The notes under the pieces: generated by a model
Seen by the model: the letters and a program-made list of their open reading frames with translations, nothing else
Told to the model about the DNA's origin: nothing
The model's database searches: none
Translations under genes and position numbers: made by a program
Shown: in pieces, positions 27,186 through 36,357 of the stretch
Position numbering within the stretch: position 1 is the first letter of the stretch
How the letters are laid out: the number at the start of each line of letters is the position of its first letter
Assembly: GCA_903845935.1 (NCBI GenBank)
Contig: CAIMZI010000077.1
Coordinates: 17,041 to 81,040, forward strand
Direction: 5' to 3'
Source: an uncultured beta proteobacterium
GTDB lineage: Bacteria; Pseudomonadota; Gammaproteobacteria; Burkholderiales; Burkholderiaceae_C
DNA length: 64,000 nucleotides

Positions 27186-28302
27186 GATTGGATTCTTTTA
27201 AAAGCGGTCGTAAAAATTGGTGCAGCACCAGGGCTGCGGCACCCACGGCGGCGGCCTGCACGCCGAAGCGGGCGGCGCGCACTTCGGGGCTCTGCAGACC
27301 GGCGGCGCTGGCGTAGGCCTGCTGGGTGCTGCGTGCGATTTCAATGAGCGCGGGGTGTTCCATGCAGGAGCGCCCGCCCACCACAATGACGTGGGGGTTG
27401 AACATGGCGTCCAGATTTTGCAGCACCACGCCCAGGTAGCGCCCGGCCTGCACCACGCCCGGCTTTTTGCCCAGGACACGGGCGCCGATAAAGGCTTCCG
27501 CACAGCCACGTCGGCCGCAGGAACACAGGGGCCCATCGACCTGCAAAATGCTGTGGCCGATCTCACCGGCGGCGCCCAGAAAACCGGTGAAAAGCCGGTC
27601 GTTAAGCACAATGCCGGCGCCCACGCCGACATCGCAGTTGACAAAGATCAGCGGGTCGTCGCCGCTGCCGCCACCGAACTCGTACTCGCCCAGGGCTGCC
27701 GCATCGGCATCGTTTTGCAAATGAATGCTAGGAGCTGCAATGCCCAGGCGCATGAACTCGGCGTGCAACATGGACAAAAAAGGCACATCGCGCCAGCCCA
27801 AATTGGGCGCCAGGCGCACCAAGCCCAGGGACTCGTCCACGGCACCGGGCAGGCAGACACCCAGGCCCGACAGCAACAACTGCTTTTCATCGAGCTGCCG
27901 ACACAGCAACTGCACCAGCGCGGCCAGCTGTTCGCAGGCCTTGGCCGGCTGTCGGTCGCGCAGCACCACCTCGGTCTGGGTGAGGATGGCTCCGGTGAGC
28001 GACACGCACACCAGGCGCAGACAGTCCACCGCGATCTCGATGCCGATCAGCACGCGTTTTTGCGTGTCGATATTGAGCGGCGTAGAGGGTCTACCCATGC
28101 TTTGCGTGGCCACCGGGGCCGACGCCTCGCTCAGCCAATGCTCGTCCAGCAGCTCGCGCACCAGGGCGCTCACCGTCGACTTGGTCAGACCGCTTAAAGC
28201 GGCCAGGCGCGCACGCGACAGGTCGCTCTGGCTGCGTATCAGGCGCAGCAACACGCTGCGATTGATGCGCTTGAGCAGCTGCAAATCACCGGTTGATTTC
28301 AT
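27169..28302 (-). CDS. xylR: ROK-family transcriptional repressor of the xylose operon (XylR-type)
   Basis: A 377-residue protein with an N-terminal winged helix (about residues 10-65, LAALSGLTKSTVSALVRELL as recognition region) and a ROK domain. The zinc motif CSCGRRGCAEAF is intact, unlike the ROK kinase at 16227. This is the Gram-positive XylR-type architecture: xylose binds the ROK part and releases the DNA. It lies inside the operon, between xylG and xylB, so its own level would follow xylose induction. The palindrome at 31540-31555 before xylF is a candidate operator. Confidence 0.88.
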   Translation of the reverse strand: MKSTGDLQLLKRINRSVLLRLIRSQSDLSRARLAALSGLTKSTVSALVRELLDEHWLSEASAPVATQSMGRPSTPLNIDTQKRVLIGIEIAVDCLRLVCVSLTGAILTQTEVVLRDRQPAKACEQLAALVQLLCRQLDEKQLLLSGLGVCLPGAVDESLGLVRLAPNLGWRDVPFLSMLHAEFMRLGIAAPSIHLQNDADAAALGEYEFGGGSGDDPLIFVNCDVGVGAGIVLNDRLFTGFLGAAGEIGHSILQVDGPLCSCGRRGCAEAFIGARVLGKKPGVVQAGRYLGVVLQNLDAMFNPHVIVVGGRSCMEHPALIEIARSTQQAYASAAGLQSPEVRAARFGVQAAAVGAAALVLHQFLRPLLKESNHVSGN

Positions 28303-28344
28303 GCAGTCCTACTTTGTCTGGTCGTTGCTGCACACGCCGGATAT

Positions 28345-29169
28345 TCAGCGCGCGGAACGTTCAGACTGCGGCTTGCCTTCGGGCTTCTTGCCCAGAATGA
28401 TCATGCCCAGCACCTCGTCCTCGGTCACATCCGAGGTCTTGTAGGTGCCGACCAGTTTGCCGTTCTTCATGACGGAGAGGCGGTCGCTGAGGGCAAACAC
28501 ATCGTGCATGTCGTGGCTGATCAAAAAGATGCCCACGCCCTCGGCCTTGAGCTGCTCGATCAGCTTGGCCACCATCGCGGTCTCTTCCGGGCCTAGGGCC
28601 GCGGTAGGCTCGTCCATGATCAGGATCTGGGCGTTGAAATAAATGGCGCGCGAAATCGCCACCACCTGACGCTGACCTCCCGACAAGCGCCGCACCGGGG
28701 TGTGGTAATTCTTGAAGTTCTTGTTCAGACGCTGAAACACCTTGCGGGCGTCGCCATCCATGCGCAAATCATCCAAGGTATTCCAACGCGTCAGCAGCTC
28801 ACGCCCCAGAAACAGATTGGCCACCGAGTCCAGGTTGTCGGCCAGGGCCAGGGTCTGGTAAATGGACTCAATGCCCAAGCCTTGCGCGTCGGCTGGGGTG
28901 CGCACATGCACCTTCTCGCCGTTGATCATCACGTCGCCGCTGTCGATCGGGTAGGCCCCTGCCAGCATCTTCATCAGCGTGGACTTGCCGGCACCGTTGT
29001 GGCCCAGCACGGCCACCACTTCGCCGGGGTACAGATTCAGTGACACGTCGTCCACGGCGTGCACGCCGCCGAAGGCCTTCTTGATGTTGCGCAGCTCGAC
29101 CAGGCATTTGTTGGGATCGGCCTTGGCGCGCTTGGCCGCGGCCTCTGCGTTATGGGATTCGGTGCTCAC
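28345..29169 (-). CDS. xylG: sugar ABC transporter ATP-binding protein (XylG role, single-domain)
   Basis: GTG at 29169 is chosen as start; it overlaps the xylH stop (GTGA), whereas an upstream ATG runs well into xylH. The 274-residue protein holds one ATPase domain: Walker [10 protein letters not shown], signature LSGGQRQ, Walker [13 protein letters not shown]-loop ISHDMHD. E. coli XylG and most sugar transporters of this class have two fused domains of about 500 residues in total, so this short form must act as a homodimer, as FrcA of fructose transporters does. The tail is charged and short. Confidence 0.9.
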   Translation of the reverse strand: MSTESHNAEAAAKRAKADPNKCLVELRNIKKAFGGVHAVDDVSLNLYPGEVVAVLGHNGAGKSTLMKMLAGAYPIDSGDVMINGEKVHVRTPADAQGLGIESIYQTLALADNLDSVANLFLGRELLTRWNTLDDLRMDGDARKVFQRLNKNFKNYHTPVRRLSGGQRQVVAISRAIYFNAQILIMDEPTAALGPEETAMVAKLIEQLKAEGVGIFLISHDMHDVFALSDRLSVMKNGKLVGTYKTSDVTEDEVLGMIILGKKPEGKPQSERSAR

Positions 29170-30356
29170 AGTACGTCTCCAGTCCATTTGCGATAGGCCA
29201 CGTCAAACACCACCGCTGCGATCAGAACCTGGCCGATGATCACGTAACGGGTACCGATGGACACGTCGAGCAGCAGCATGCCGCTGTCAATGCATTGCAT
29301 GATGAGGGCGCCCAGCACCGAGCCCATGATGGTGCCGCTGCCGCCGGCCAGCGCCGTGCCGCCAATCACCGTGGCGGCAATCACCAGCAACTCCGCGCTA
29401 TTGCCCAGCGAGTTGGTGCCGGCGTTCAGGCGCGAGATGGCGACAATCGCCGCAATGGTGGTCAGCACCGCCAGCAACAGAAACAGCAGCATGGTGACGC
29501 GCTTGACCGGAATACCGACCAGGGCCGCCGCATCGGGGTTGCCGCCCATGGCAAACACATAGCGGCCAAAGCGCGTGCGCTTGACCAAAAACGCCATGAA
29601 CACCGCCACCACGCCCCAGATCAGCACGGGAATCGGGATGCCCTGGGCATCGTCCTTGCCGGGAATTTGATAAGCGTTCATGACAGACACAAACGCCATC
29701 ACGATGACCATGGGAATCAGCGCAAACAGCGCGTCCACGGCCAAGGGGTTGTTGGGCACGTCGTGCAGCTTCTTGTTGCTGCGCTTGCTCAGCATGGAGG
29801 CCAGAATCACCAGGCAAATCAGGCCGCCCAGAATCCAGCTGGCCATGGTTCCAATGCCGCCGTTGTAGCCGCCGCCGAGCTTCAAAAAGAACGGGTCGGC
29901 AATCGGTTGCGTCTTGCCGTCGGCCACCAAATAGGCGGCACCGCGAAACGACATCAGTCCGCCCAGCGTGACCACAAAGGAAGGCACGCCAACATAGGCG
30001 GTGAGCGCGCCCTGGTACATGGCCACCGCAATGGAGGCGGCCAGGCCGGCCAGGCAGGCCGCCGGCCAGGACCAGTTGGCGGTGTAAATCAGGAAGGCGA
30101 TCAGCACGCCGACAAAGCCCATGACCGAGCCGACCGACAGGTCGATATGGCGGGCCACAATAATGAGAACCATGACGGTGGCCAGAATGCCGACCACAGC
30201 GGTTTGCTGCGCGATGTTGTAGAGATTTTCGGCAGAGAAAAAGATGCCGTCCGACAACACGTTAAAAATGACTGTGATGACCACCAGCACCCCGGCCATC
30301 AGCACCATGCGCCAATCGACCGCCGAATGCTTCAAGTTCTGTAATGCTTGATTCAT
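29166..30356 (-). CDS. xylH: xylose ABC transporter permease
   Basis: A 396-residue inner-membrane protein of the ribose/xylose (BPD_transp_2) permease family with about ten predicted membrane segments. The [17 protein letters not shown] motif is the conserved permease signature of this class. A longer cytoplasmic loop around residues 195-235 ([16 protein letters not shown]) resembles XylH rather than RbsC. Order is xylF-xylH-xylG. It starts 103 bases after xylF, across a hairpin at 30397-30434 that may lower permease expression relative to the binding protein. Confidence 0.94.
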   Translation of the reverse strand: MNQALQNLKHSAVDWRMVLMAGVLVVITVIFNVLSDGIFFSAENLYNIAQQTAVVGILATVMVLIIVARHIDLSVGSVMGFVGVLIAFLIYTANWSWPAACLAGLAASIAVAMYQGALTAYVGVPSFVVTLGGLMSFRGAAYLVADGKTQPIADPFFLKLGGGYNGGIGTMASWILGGLICLVILASMLSKRSNKKLHDVPNNPLAVDALFALIPMVIVMAFVSVMNAYQIPGKDDAQGIPIPVLIWGVVAVFMAFLVKRTRFGRYVFAMGGNPDAAALVGIPVKRVTMLLFLLLAVLTTIAAIVAISRLNAGTNSLGNSAELLVIAATVIGGTALAGGSGTIMGSVLGALIMQCIDSGMLLLDVSIGTRYVIIGQVLIAAVVFDVAYRKWTGDVL

Positions 30357-30396
30357 TGACTACTCCAAACGTACCGGAAACCGGATTTCCAAAATG

Positions 30397-30434
30397 ACAC
30401 TGCGGGCGCAAGGCATGAGCCCGGCCCGCAGTGT
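30397..30434 (-). promoter_or_regulatory. intergenic hairpin between xylF and xylH
   Basis: ACACTGCGGGC and GCCCGCAGTGT are perfect 11-base arms around a 16-base loop. On the minus strand the stem is followed by CATTTTGG, so termination would be partial. Hairpins at this position commonly protect the binding-protein mRNA and reduce downstream expression. Confidence 0.65.
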
Positions 30435-30459
30435 TGGACTTCTATTGCTTTAAAAAAGC

Positions 30460-31479
30460 TTATTTGCAGGCAGCGACCTTGGCGGCATCTACACCCTTGC
30501 ACAGGGCGTCCTTCTTGATGTAACCGGCCTTCAGGACTACGTCCAAATTGGCCACGGTCACGGGGATGGGCTTCAGGAAGATGGACTTCATGGTGACCTT
30601 CTTCTCGCCACCGGCCCAGTCGGCTGCACCGACCACGGGCTTGCCGGCACCCAGCTCCACGGCGGCCTTGGCAGCCGCAGCACCCAGGTCAGCGGAGTTC
30701 TTCCACACCGACACGGTTTGCGTACCCAGGGCCACGCGGTTCAGCGCAGCATGGTCACCGTCCTGTCTGGACACGGGAATACCTTGCAGACCCTTGGCAG
30801 TCAGGGCTGCGACCACACCGCCGGCCATGCCGTCGTTCTGGGCCACAACGGCGTCAACCTTGTTGCCGTTCTTGGTCAGGATCTGTTCCATGTTCTTTTG
30901 GGCATTCTGGGGATTCCAGCCGGCGGTGAACTCTTCGCCAACGATCTTCACGTCGCCGCTCTTGATGGCAGCCGCCAGCACTTCGCCCTGACCTTCGCGC
31001 AGGAAGTTGGCGTTGGCGTCACCTGGGTCACCCTTGATGATGGCGTAGTTGCCCTTGGGTTTGACGGCCAGGATGGCACGAGCGGTCATGCGGCCGACTT
31101 CCTTGTTGTCAAACGTGATGTAGGTGACATTGGGCGCTTCGAACAGGCGGTCATAGGCGATCACGGGGATCTTCAGCTGTGCAGCCTTGTTGACGGCGGG
31201 CATGATGGCGTCCTTGTCCTTGGCCAAAACGATCAGCACCTTGGCGCCCTTGGCGATCAGGCCGTCGATGTCGGACAGCTGCTTTTCAGCAGAGGTGCCG
31301 GCGTCGGACATGATGTATTTGGCGCCCGACTTGGCGAGCTCAGCCTTGATGGCGGCTTCATCGGTCTTCCAGCGTTCTTCCTGGAAGGCGTCGTAGCTCA
31401 CGCCGACCACCAGTTGCGCAAAGGAAGAACCTGCAGCCATGGCGAATGCCAATGCGGTCAATTGACGTTTGAATTTCAT
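30460..31479 (-). CDS. xylF: xylose-binding periplasmic protein
   Basis: ATG 31479 is used because the upstream candidate (METN) contains the GGAGAC ribosome site itself. The 339-residue protein has a signal peptide (MKFKRQLTALAFAMAAGSSFA) and a sugar-binding fold. Segments match XylF: EERWKTDEAAI, VIAYDRLFEAPNVTYITFDN (seen as IPVIAYDRL and YITFDNKEVG), NYAIIKGDPGDANANFLREG, TAGWNPQNAQKNMEQIL and VDAVVAQNDGMAGG. It delivers D-xylose to XylHG. It is the first gene of the operon, with a palindrome and a CRP-like site upstream. Confidence 0.95.
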   Translation of the reverse strand: MKFKRQLTALAFAMAAGSSFAQLVVGVSYDAFQEERWKTDEAAIKAELAKSGAKYIMSDAGTSAEKQLSDIDGLIAKGAKVLIVLAKDKDAIMPAVNKAAQLKIPVIAYDRLFEAPNVTYITFDNKEVGRMTARAILAVKPKGNYAIIKGDPGDANANFLREGQGEVLAAAIKSGDVKIVGEEFTAGWNPQNAQKNMEQILTKNGNKVDAVVAQNDGMAGGVVAALTAKGLQGIPVSRQDGDHAALNRVALGTQTVSVWKNSADLGAAAAKAAVELGAGKPVVGAADWAGGEKKVTMKSIFLKPIPVTVANLDVVLKAGYIKKDALCKGVDAAKVAACK

Positions 31480-31539
31480 ATTTGTCTCCAAAAAAGCCCG
31501 CTTTGGGGCACCTGTATTGAATGGACTCCTGCCGGCCCG

Positions 31540-31555
31540 ATCACGCCAGCGTGAT
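31540..31555. promoter_or_regulatory. palindromic operator candidate upstream of xylF
   Basis: ATCACGC and GCGTGAT are perfect 7-base arms separated by CA, 61-76 bases before the xylF ATG. Position and symmetry suit a dimeric repressor, most simply the ROK repressor encoded in the operon. Confidence 0.5.
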
Positions 31556-31588
31556 TTAGTTCGGACAGAAAACCAAGTATCAGGGCTT

Positions 31589-31604
31589 TCTGATCTGGGT
31601 CACA
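31589..31604. promoter_or_regulatory. CRP-like site upstream of xylF
   Basis: On the minus strand TGTGA-N6-TCAGA differs from the CRP consensus TGTGA-N6-TCACA by one base. It lies 34 bases upstream of the palindrome, a position suited to activation. A chance match is possible. Confidence 0.4.
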
Positions 31605-31664
31605 TTAGGGGAAACGCTAGGGTCTGCAAAACGCATGAATGGGAATACATGGCTCGGCGAGTGC

Positions 31665-32912
31665 TTACATTGCGGACAGCGCCGCCAGCCGGGCTCGGCG
31701 CACGGCCTCGCCAATCTGCGGGCCACTTGCGCCCTGCTCCGCCGCAGCCGCGGCCACCGGAGCCGTGGCCACTGCCAACACCCGGTCCAGCGCGATTTGC
31801 AGCCGTACGCGTTGTGGATAGGCGCTGTCCTGAAAACCGGCCCGGCCCCGTGCATCGCATTCGCAGGCCAACAGCAACTCGGCAAAGCGCGCCGGTTTAC
31901 GGATGGCGTCGCAGCGCTCCAGCAGGCGCAGCGTGGCGTCCGGTCCCAGATCGGTCGATCTGTGGATATTGCCGTGCTCACGTGCCACCACCTCGGCCAG
32001 CTCGGCGCATTCCGTGGGCACGCGCAGGCGCTTGGCGACGGCCTGCAGCAGTTTGACGCCACGGCCCTCGTGGCCGATGTGGCGCGGCAGGATATCGGCC
32101 GGGGTTGTCCCCTTGCCCAGGTCATGGGTGAGGCAGGCAAAGCGCACCGCCAGGCTGGCCCCCAGTTGCGCGGCCATGCCCAGCACCAGCATCACATGCA
32201 CGCCGGTGTCCACCTCGGGGTGATGCTCCACCGTTTGCGGCACGCCCCACAGGGCATCGAGCTCGGGCAACAGATGGGCCAGGGCGCCACAGTCGCGCAG
32301 CACATCGAACATGCGCCCAGGCTCGGCCTCCATCAGCCCCTTGGCCAGTTCCTGCCAGACGCGCTCGGCCACCAGATGGTCCACCTCGCCGTCTTCTACC
32401 ATCTGTTGCATCAGGCCCAGCGTGTCGGGCGCCACCAAGTAGTCGGCAAAGCGCGCGGCAAAGCGCGCGATGCGCAGAATGCGCACCGGGTCCTCGCGAA
32501 AGGACGGTGTGACATGGCGCAATAGCTTGGCAGCGATATCGGCGCGGCCATGAAAGGGGTCGATCAGCCGATCCCTGTCAAAACTCCCGTCAGCTTGCAA
32601 GGCGGATGTCGGCAGGGCCATGGCGTTGATCGTCAGGTCGCGCCTTGCCAAGTCTTCTTCCAGCGTGACCGTGGGTTCGGCATGCACCACAAAGCCCTTG
32701 TAACCGGGCGCGCTATTGCGCTCGGTGCGGGCCAGTGCATATTCCTCGTGACTCCTGGGATGCAAAAACACCGGAAAGTCACGTCCCACTTGGGTATAGC
32801 CCTGATCCAGCAGCTGTTGTGGCCTGGCCCCCACCACCACCCAGTCGCGGTCGCAAATGGGCAGGCCCATCAGCGCATCGCGCACCGCACCACCGACCAA
32901 ATAGGTTTTCAA
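31665..32912 (-). CDS. cca: multifunctional CCA-adding tRNA nucleotidyltransferase
   Basis: About 415 residues. No ATG is present at the family start; TTG at 32912 gives the canonical opening (M)KTYLVGGAVRDALMGLP, and another TTG lies three codons upstream. The class II nucleotidyltransferase GGAVRD motif and the metal pair DRDWVVVG are intact. An HD domain (HEYALA upstream; THDLGKGTTP near residue 255) marks the gammaproteobacterial/betaproteobacterial form with phosphatase and phosphodiesterase activity. It adds or repairs the 3' CCA of tRNAs. It overlaps or abuts the GST gene stop, suggesting coupling. The C-terminus is Ala-rich. Confidence 0.95.
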   Translation of the reverse strand: MKTYLVGGAVRDALMGLPICDRDWVVVGARPQQLLDQGYTQVGRDFPVFLHPRSHEEYALARTERNSAPGYKGFVVHAEPTVTLEEDLARRDLTINAMALPTSALQADGSFDRDRLIDPFHGRADIAAKLLRHVTPSFREDPVRILRIARFAARFADYLVAPDTLGLMQQMVEDGEVDHLVAERVWQELAKGLMEAEPGRMFDVLRDCGALAHLLPELDALWGVPQTVEHHPEVDTGVHVMLVLGMAAQLGASLAVRFACLTHDLGKGTTPADILPRHIGHEGRGVKLLQAVAKRLRVPTECAELAEVVAREHGNIHRSTDLGPDATLRLLERCDAIRKPARFAELLLACECDARGRAGFQDSAYPQRVRLQIALDRVLAVATAPVAAAAAEQGASGPQIGEAVRRARLAALSAM

Positions 32913-32917
32913 GGCAA

Positions 32918-33601
32918 TCAAGGTTTCAAGCGGTACGGTTCCTCAAAATCGAGGAAATCCTTCTCGGCCAGCGCGCCTTCAATCCAGGCCGCAACGCCGG
33001 GCAGTTGATGCACGCGCTGCACATAGTCGGCAATCGGCTGGGGCAGAGGCAGCGCATAGGTCTTCAGGCGCGTGCACACCGGCGCAAAAAAGGCGTCGGC
33101 AATGCTGAACGATCCGAACAGCATCGGACCGCCATGTTCCTCCAGCAGGCCGTTCCACATTTGCACCAGCCGCAACACATCCTGGCGAACGGCTTGCTTG
33201 TCGCGCCACAACAGCGCCCCCACCTCGGGCAGCGCGGCCTCGATATTCATGGGGCAGTTGCCGCGCAGACCGGTAAAGCCGCTGTGCATTTCGGCGCAAA
33301 TGCTGCGGGCGCGGGCACGGGCGGCCCGGTCCTGCGGCCACAGCTGCTTGGTTGGATACAGCTCGGCCAGGTATTCGGCAATCGCCAGCGTGTCCCAGAT
33401 TGCCAGCTCGTCATCCACCAGCACCGGCACCTTGGCGGTGGGGCTGACGCCGGAAATGGTCTGCTTGAATTTGGAGTCCGCATCAAAGGAGTCAAAGCGC
33501 ACCACCTCCTCTTCGAACGCGATACCGGCCTGGGTCAGCAGCACCCAGGGGCGCATGGACCAGGATGAATAGTTCTTGTTGCCTACAAAGAGTTTGAGCA
33601 T
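32918..33601 (-). CDS. glutathione S-transferase family protein
   Basis: A 227-residue protein with an N-terminal thioredoxin-fold domain (LFVGNKNYSSWSMRPWVLL, with the Ser-rich catalytic loop typical of bacterial GSTs; VPVLVDDELAIWDTLAI is the cis-Pro and glutathione-binding segment) and an all-helical C-terminal domain. It conjugates or reduces electrophiles using glutathione; the substrate is unknown. Its TGA lies within a few bases of the cca TTG start, so the two may be co-transcribed, a physical rather than functional linkage. Confidence 0.9.
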   Translation of the reverse strand: MLKLFVGNKNYSSWSMRPWVLLTQAGIAFEEEVVRFDSFDADSKFKQTISGVSPTAKVPVLVDDELAIWDTLAIAEYLAELYPTKQLWPQDRAARARARSICAEMHSGFTGLRGNCPMNIEAALPEVGALLWRDKQAVRQDVLRLVQMWNGLLEEHGGPMLFGSFSIADAFFAPVCTRLKTYALPLPQPIADYVQRVHQLPGVAAWIEGALAEKDFLDFEEPYRLKP

Positions 33602-33648
33602 GCTGCCTCCAGAAAAACTGCCATGCTAAACCAAGGCCGCGCTGCGGG

Positions 33649-35640
33649 CTAAGGCAACTCGGTGCTGGTGTCGGGCACGCTGGCGTCCAGCGGGCCTATG
33701 CTGCCCAGCCGCGCCTTTAGCGACTGCGGCTGCCCGGTGATCAGCGCTGCGTAGTTGGTGGTGTTGGATAGCACCTTCTTGACGTAGTCGCGGGTCTCGC
33801 TAAACGGCACATTCTCGGCCCACATGGCGGCCTCCAGCAGCGGACCATTGCGCCAGCTGCGCGGCCTGCCCGGGCCGGCGTTATAGGCGGCAGCGGCCAT
33901 GGGCATGGAGCCGCCAAAGGAATCCAGCAGCAACTTGAGGTAACCGGTGCCAATGGCGATATTGGTGTCGCGCTCGCTGATCTGATGGGGCTGAAAATCC
34001 GTCATGCCGATCTTTTTGGCGGTCCATTTGGCGGTGGCCGGCATCACCTGCATCAGGCCGGAGGCACCGACGCCGGAGCGGGCATCCATGATGAAGCGGC
34101 TTTCCTGGCGGATCAGACCATAGACATAGGCCGGGTCCATGCCGATTTGCTTGCTGCGCGCCAGCACCGCGCTCTTGAAGGGCATGGGGAAACGCGTCTC
34201 GAAATCGATCACGCCCTTGGTACGCTCGCTGCTGTTGATACAGCGGTCCCATACCTCGGCCTGGCAGGCGCGCTCGGCTGCTGCCAACAGGGCACGGTCA
34301 TCCAAGCCACCTCGCTCGTGCAGGTTGGTGCTGTAGTTCCACTCGCGCACGCCCTCCTGGCGCAGGCCGATCTGAATGGCGTAGAGCGCGCGCGTCAGGC
34401 CGGGGTTATTGCGGGCCGCATCGCGCTCGGCCGCGCTCAGCGGCGCCGGGCGCTCGGGCACGCTAATGCGCTGGCCCAATTCCTCCAGTGCCAGCTGCTC
34501 ATAAAAGCCACGCACACCGGCAATGCCTTGCAGCAGGCTCAGGGCTTCGGCACGGGTCGCCTCGGAATCAGCCAGGGCCAACTGGGCGCGGGCGTGCCAA
34601 TAAACCCAGACCGGCTCTGCCGCAACGGACGGCGGCATGGCCGCGATCGCGTCGCGCACCACCTGCCACTTGCCAGCGCGCAGCGCGGCGCGCACCGCCC
34701 AGGCCAGGTGATCCTCATGCATCTGACTGAACTGGCCCTGGGCAAAGTAGCCCAGCGCGTCGCTGGACAGCTTCATGGCCGCGCGCTTGCCGATCACGCC
34801 CCAAATCCAGCTGCGCTCCTCCTGCGTCAGTTGGGCGCGCCAGCGCAGGTGATTAACCTCAATGGCGGCAGCGTCCGGATCCAGGTAGGCCAGGCGGATA
34901 ATGGCCAGCGACACCAATTCGCGCGTCTTCGGTCGGAACGCTGTGAGCTTGTCGTTGAGGTACTTGGCCGGGCTGGCGTAGATCTCGGCCACGTTCTTGA
35001 CCCAGCCGTCGTTGAGAATGCCCACCGCCTGGGTGGCCACACGCAGCCGGTCGTTCTCGAAGCCCAGGCGGGCGCGCGGCCAGATGGCGGCAGGCATCAT
35101 CGAATGGTCCTTGACCAGTTGCTCGGCGGCGGCGGCACAGCCTTCGTCCGCATCCTTTTGCGACAGCCAGGTTTGCAGCACCGAGGCGTTGACGTCGCTG
35201 GCGTTGGCCAGGTGCTCGGTCAGCAGACCGTAGCAGCGCAGGGATTTGTCATCCCCCATGCGGTACTTGGGATATTCGCGATTGAAGGCGGCCCAATCCC
35301 GGTTGCGGCCCAGCTGCAACAGCCACTCGGCGCGCAGCTTGTCTTCCTGATAGCTGCCACTGTAGTGGGCAAAGAAATCCTGTACCTCCGAAGGGCTGAC
35401 CTCGTCCAGGCGCACCGAAAGCTCCCAGTAGGCGGCCCAGGGCTCCAAAATGTAGCCGCGCAGCTGCGGCAACAGGCTGGACAGGCGCTTGCGATCGCGC
35501 GCCTTAAAGGCCTGCGCCATGTCGGTAATGGCCTCGTCGTAACGGCTGGCATCACGCCCCTGGGCATGCACCGGCGAGAAGGATGGCAAGAAGACACAGG
35601 CGGCAAGCGCTAACGGTGTCAGAATGGCTGAAAACTGCAT
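33649..35640 (-). CDS. slt: soluble lytic murein transglycosylase
   Basis: A 663-residue periplasmic enzyme with a signal peptide (cleavage after SPVHAQ). A long alpha-superhelical doughnut of about 450 residues precedes the lysozyme-like catalytic domain. The catalytic Glu is in LIRQESRFIMDARS, followed by GASGLMQVMPATAKW and AAYNAGPGRPR, the three goose-lysozyme-like SLT motifs. It cleaves the MurNAc-GlcNAc bond of peptidoglycan, forming 1,6-anhydroMurNAc ends. The start codon lies only 9 bases from the divergent ATG of the cyclo-ligase gene, leaving no room for separate intergenic promoters. Confidence 0.95.
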   Translation of the reverse strand: MQFSAILTPLALAACVFLPSFSPVHAQGRDASRYDEAITDMAQAFKARDRKRLSSLLPQLRGYILEPWAAYWELSVRLDEVSPSEVQDFFAHYSGSYQEDKLRAEWLLQLGRNRDWAAFNREYPKYRMGDDKSLRCYGLLTEHLANASDVNASVLQTWLSQKDADEGCAAAAEQLVKDHSMMPAAIWPRARLGFENDRLRVATQAVGILNDGWVKNVAEIYASPAKYLNDKLTAFRPKTRELVSLAIIRLAYLDPDAAAIEVNHLRWRAQLTQEERSWIWGVIGKRAAMKLSSDALGYFAQGQFSQMHEDHLAWAVRAALRAGKWQVVRDAIAAMPPSVAAEPVWVYWHARAQLALADSEATRAEALSLLQGIAGVRGFYEQLALEELGQRISVPERPAPLSAAERDAARNNPGLTRALYAIQIGLRQEGVREWNYSTNLHERGGLDDRALLAAAERACQAEVWDRCINSSERTKGVIDFETRFPMPFKSAVLARSKQIGMDPAYVYGLIRQESRFIMDARSGVGASGLMQVMPATAKWTAKKIGMTDFQPHQISERDTNIAIGTGYLKLLLDSFGGSMPMAAAAYNAGPGRPRSWRNGPLLEAAMWAENVPFSETRDYVKKVLSNTTNYAALITGQPQSLKARLGSIGPLDASVPDTSTELP

Positions 35641-35649
35641 GTGGTGATT

Positions 35650-36243
35650 ATGGACAACTCAGAACAAGCACAAGTGAAAAAGGCCCTGCGCTCGGCCCTG
35701 ATAGCGCAACGCAGCCAGCTTCCGGACCGTCTGGAGCGCGAAGACCTGCTGCAACGCGCCATGCGCATCTGGCTGGTGGGGCGTACCGATATCGTGATCG
35801 GCGCCTACTGGCCGATCAAGGGTGAGTTCGACCCCCTGCCGGCCCTGCACCGCTGGAAGGAAGACGGCGAGCTACTGGAACAACCCGAGCCCAGACGCAT
35901 CGGCCTGCCGGTGGTCAACAAGGAAACCCGCAGCATGAGCTTTCATGCCTGGTATCCGGGTTGCCCCATGGAAGAAGACGCCTACGGCATTCCCAAACCC
36001 AAGGACACCGAGATCATCACGCCCACCCTGGTATTTGCACCCTGCGTGGGCTATGGCCCCGGCGGCTACCGACTGGGCTATGGCGGCGGTTTTTACGACC
36101 GCATGCTGGCCAGCCTGAGCCCCAAGCCGGTGTCCGTGGGTCTGGGTTTTGGAATGGGCTTTCTGCCGGACCTGGAGCCAGAGGCGCATGACATGCCGCT
36201 GGATGCCATCCTGAACGAATACGGCGCGGTCTGGCCGGTCTGA
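35650..36243 (+). CDS. 5-formyltetrahydrofolate cyclo-ligase
   Basis: From ATG 35650, 197 residues, preferred to GTG codons just upstream. The enzyme converts 5-formyl-THF to 5,10-methenyl-THF with ATP. N-terminal KKALRSALIAQRSQLP and the glycine-rich GYGPGGYRLGYGGGFYDRML, the family's folate/ATP-binding signature, are intact. It is a housekeeping folate-cycle enzyme. It is divergent from slt with 9 bases between the start codons, so each promoter must overlap the neighbouring coding sequence. Linkage to the pterin operon at 12-15 kb is not implied. Confidence 0.93.
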   Translation: MDNSEQAQVKKALRSALIAQRSQLPDRLEREDLLQRAMRIWLVGRTDIVIGAYWPIKGEFDPLPALHRWKEDGELLEQPEPRRIGLPVVNKETRSMSFHAWYPGCPMEEDAYGIPKPKDTEIITPTLVFAPCVGYGPGGYRLGYGGGFYDRMLASLSPKPVSVGLGFGMGFLPDLEPEAHDMPLDAILNEYGAVWPV

Positions 36244-36357
36244 AGCGCAAGTCAGGCTCCGCAAGCTGACGCGCAGGGCGCCGATGCCGTGCGCAGCACC
36301 GATAATTGGCAACCCGCGCCTGCGGCGCGTAGCGCATATTTTCAAGAAAGAAATTCC

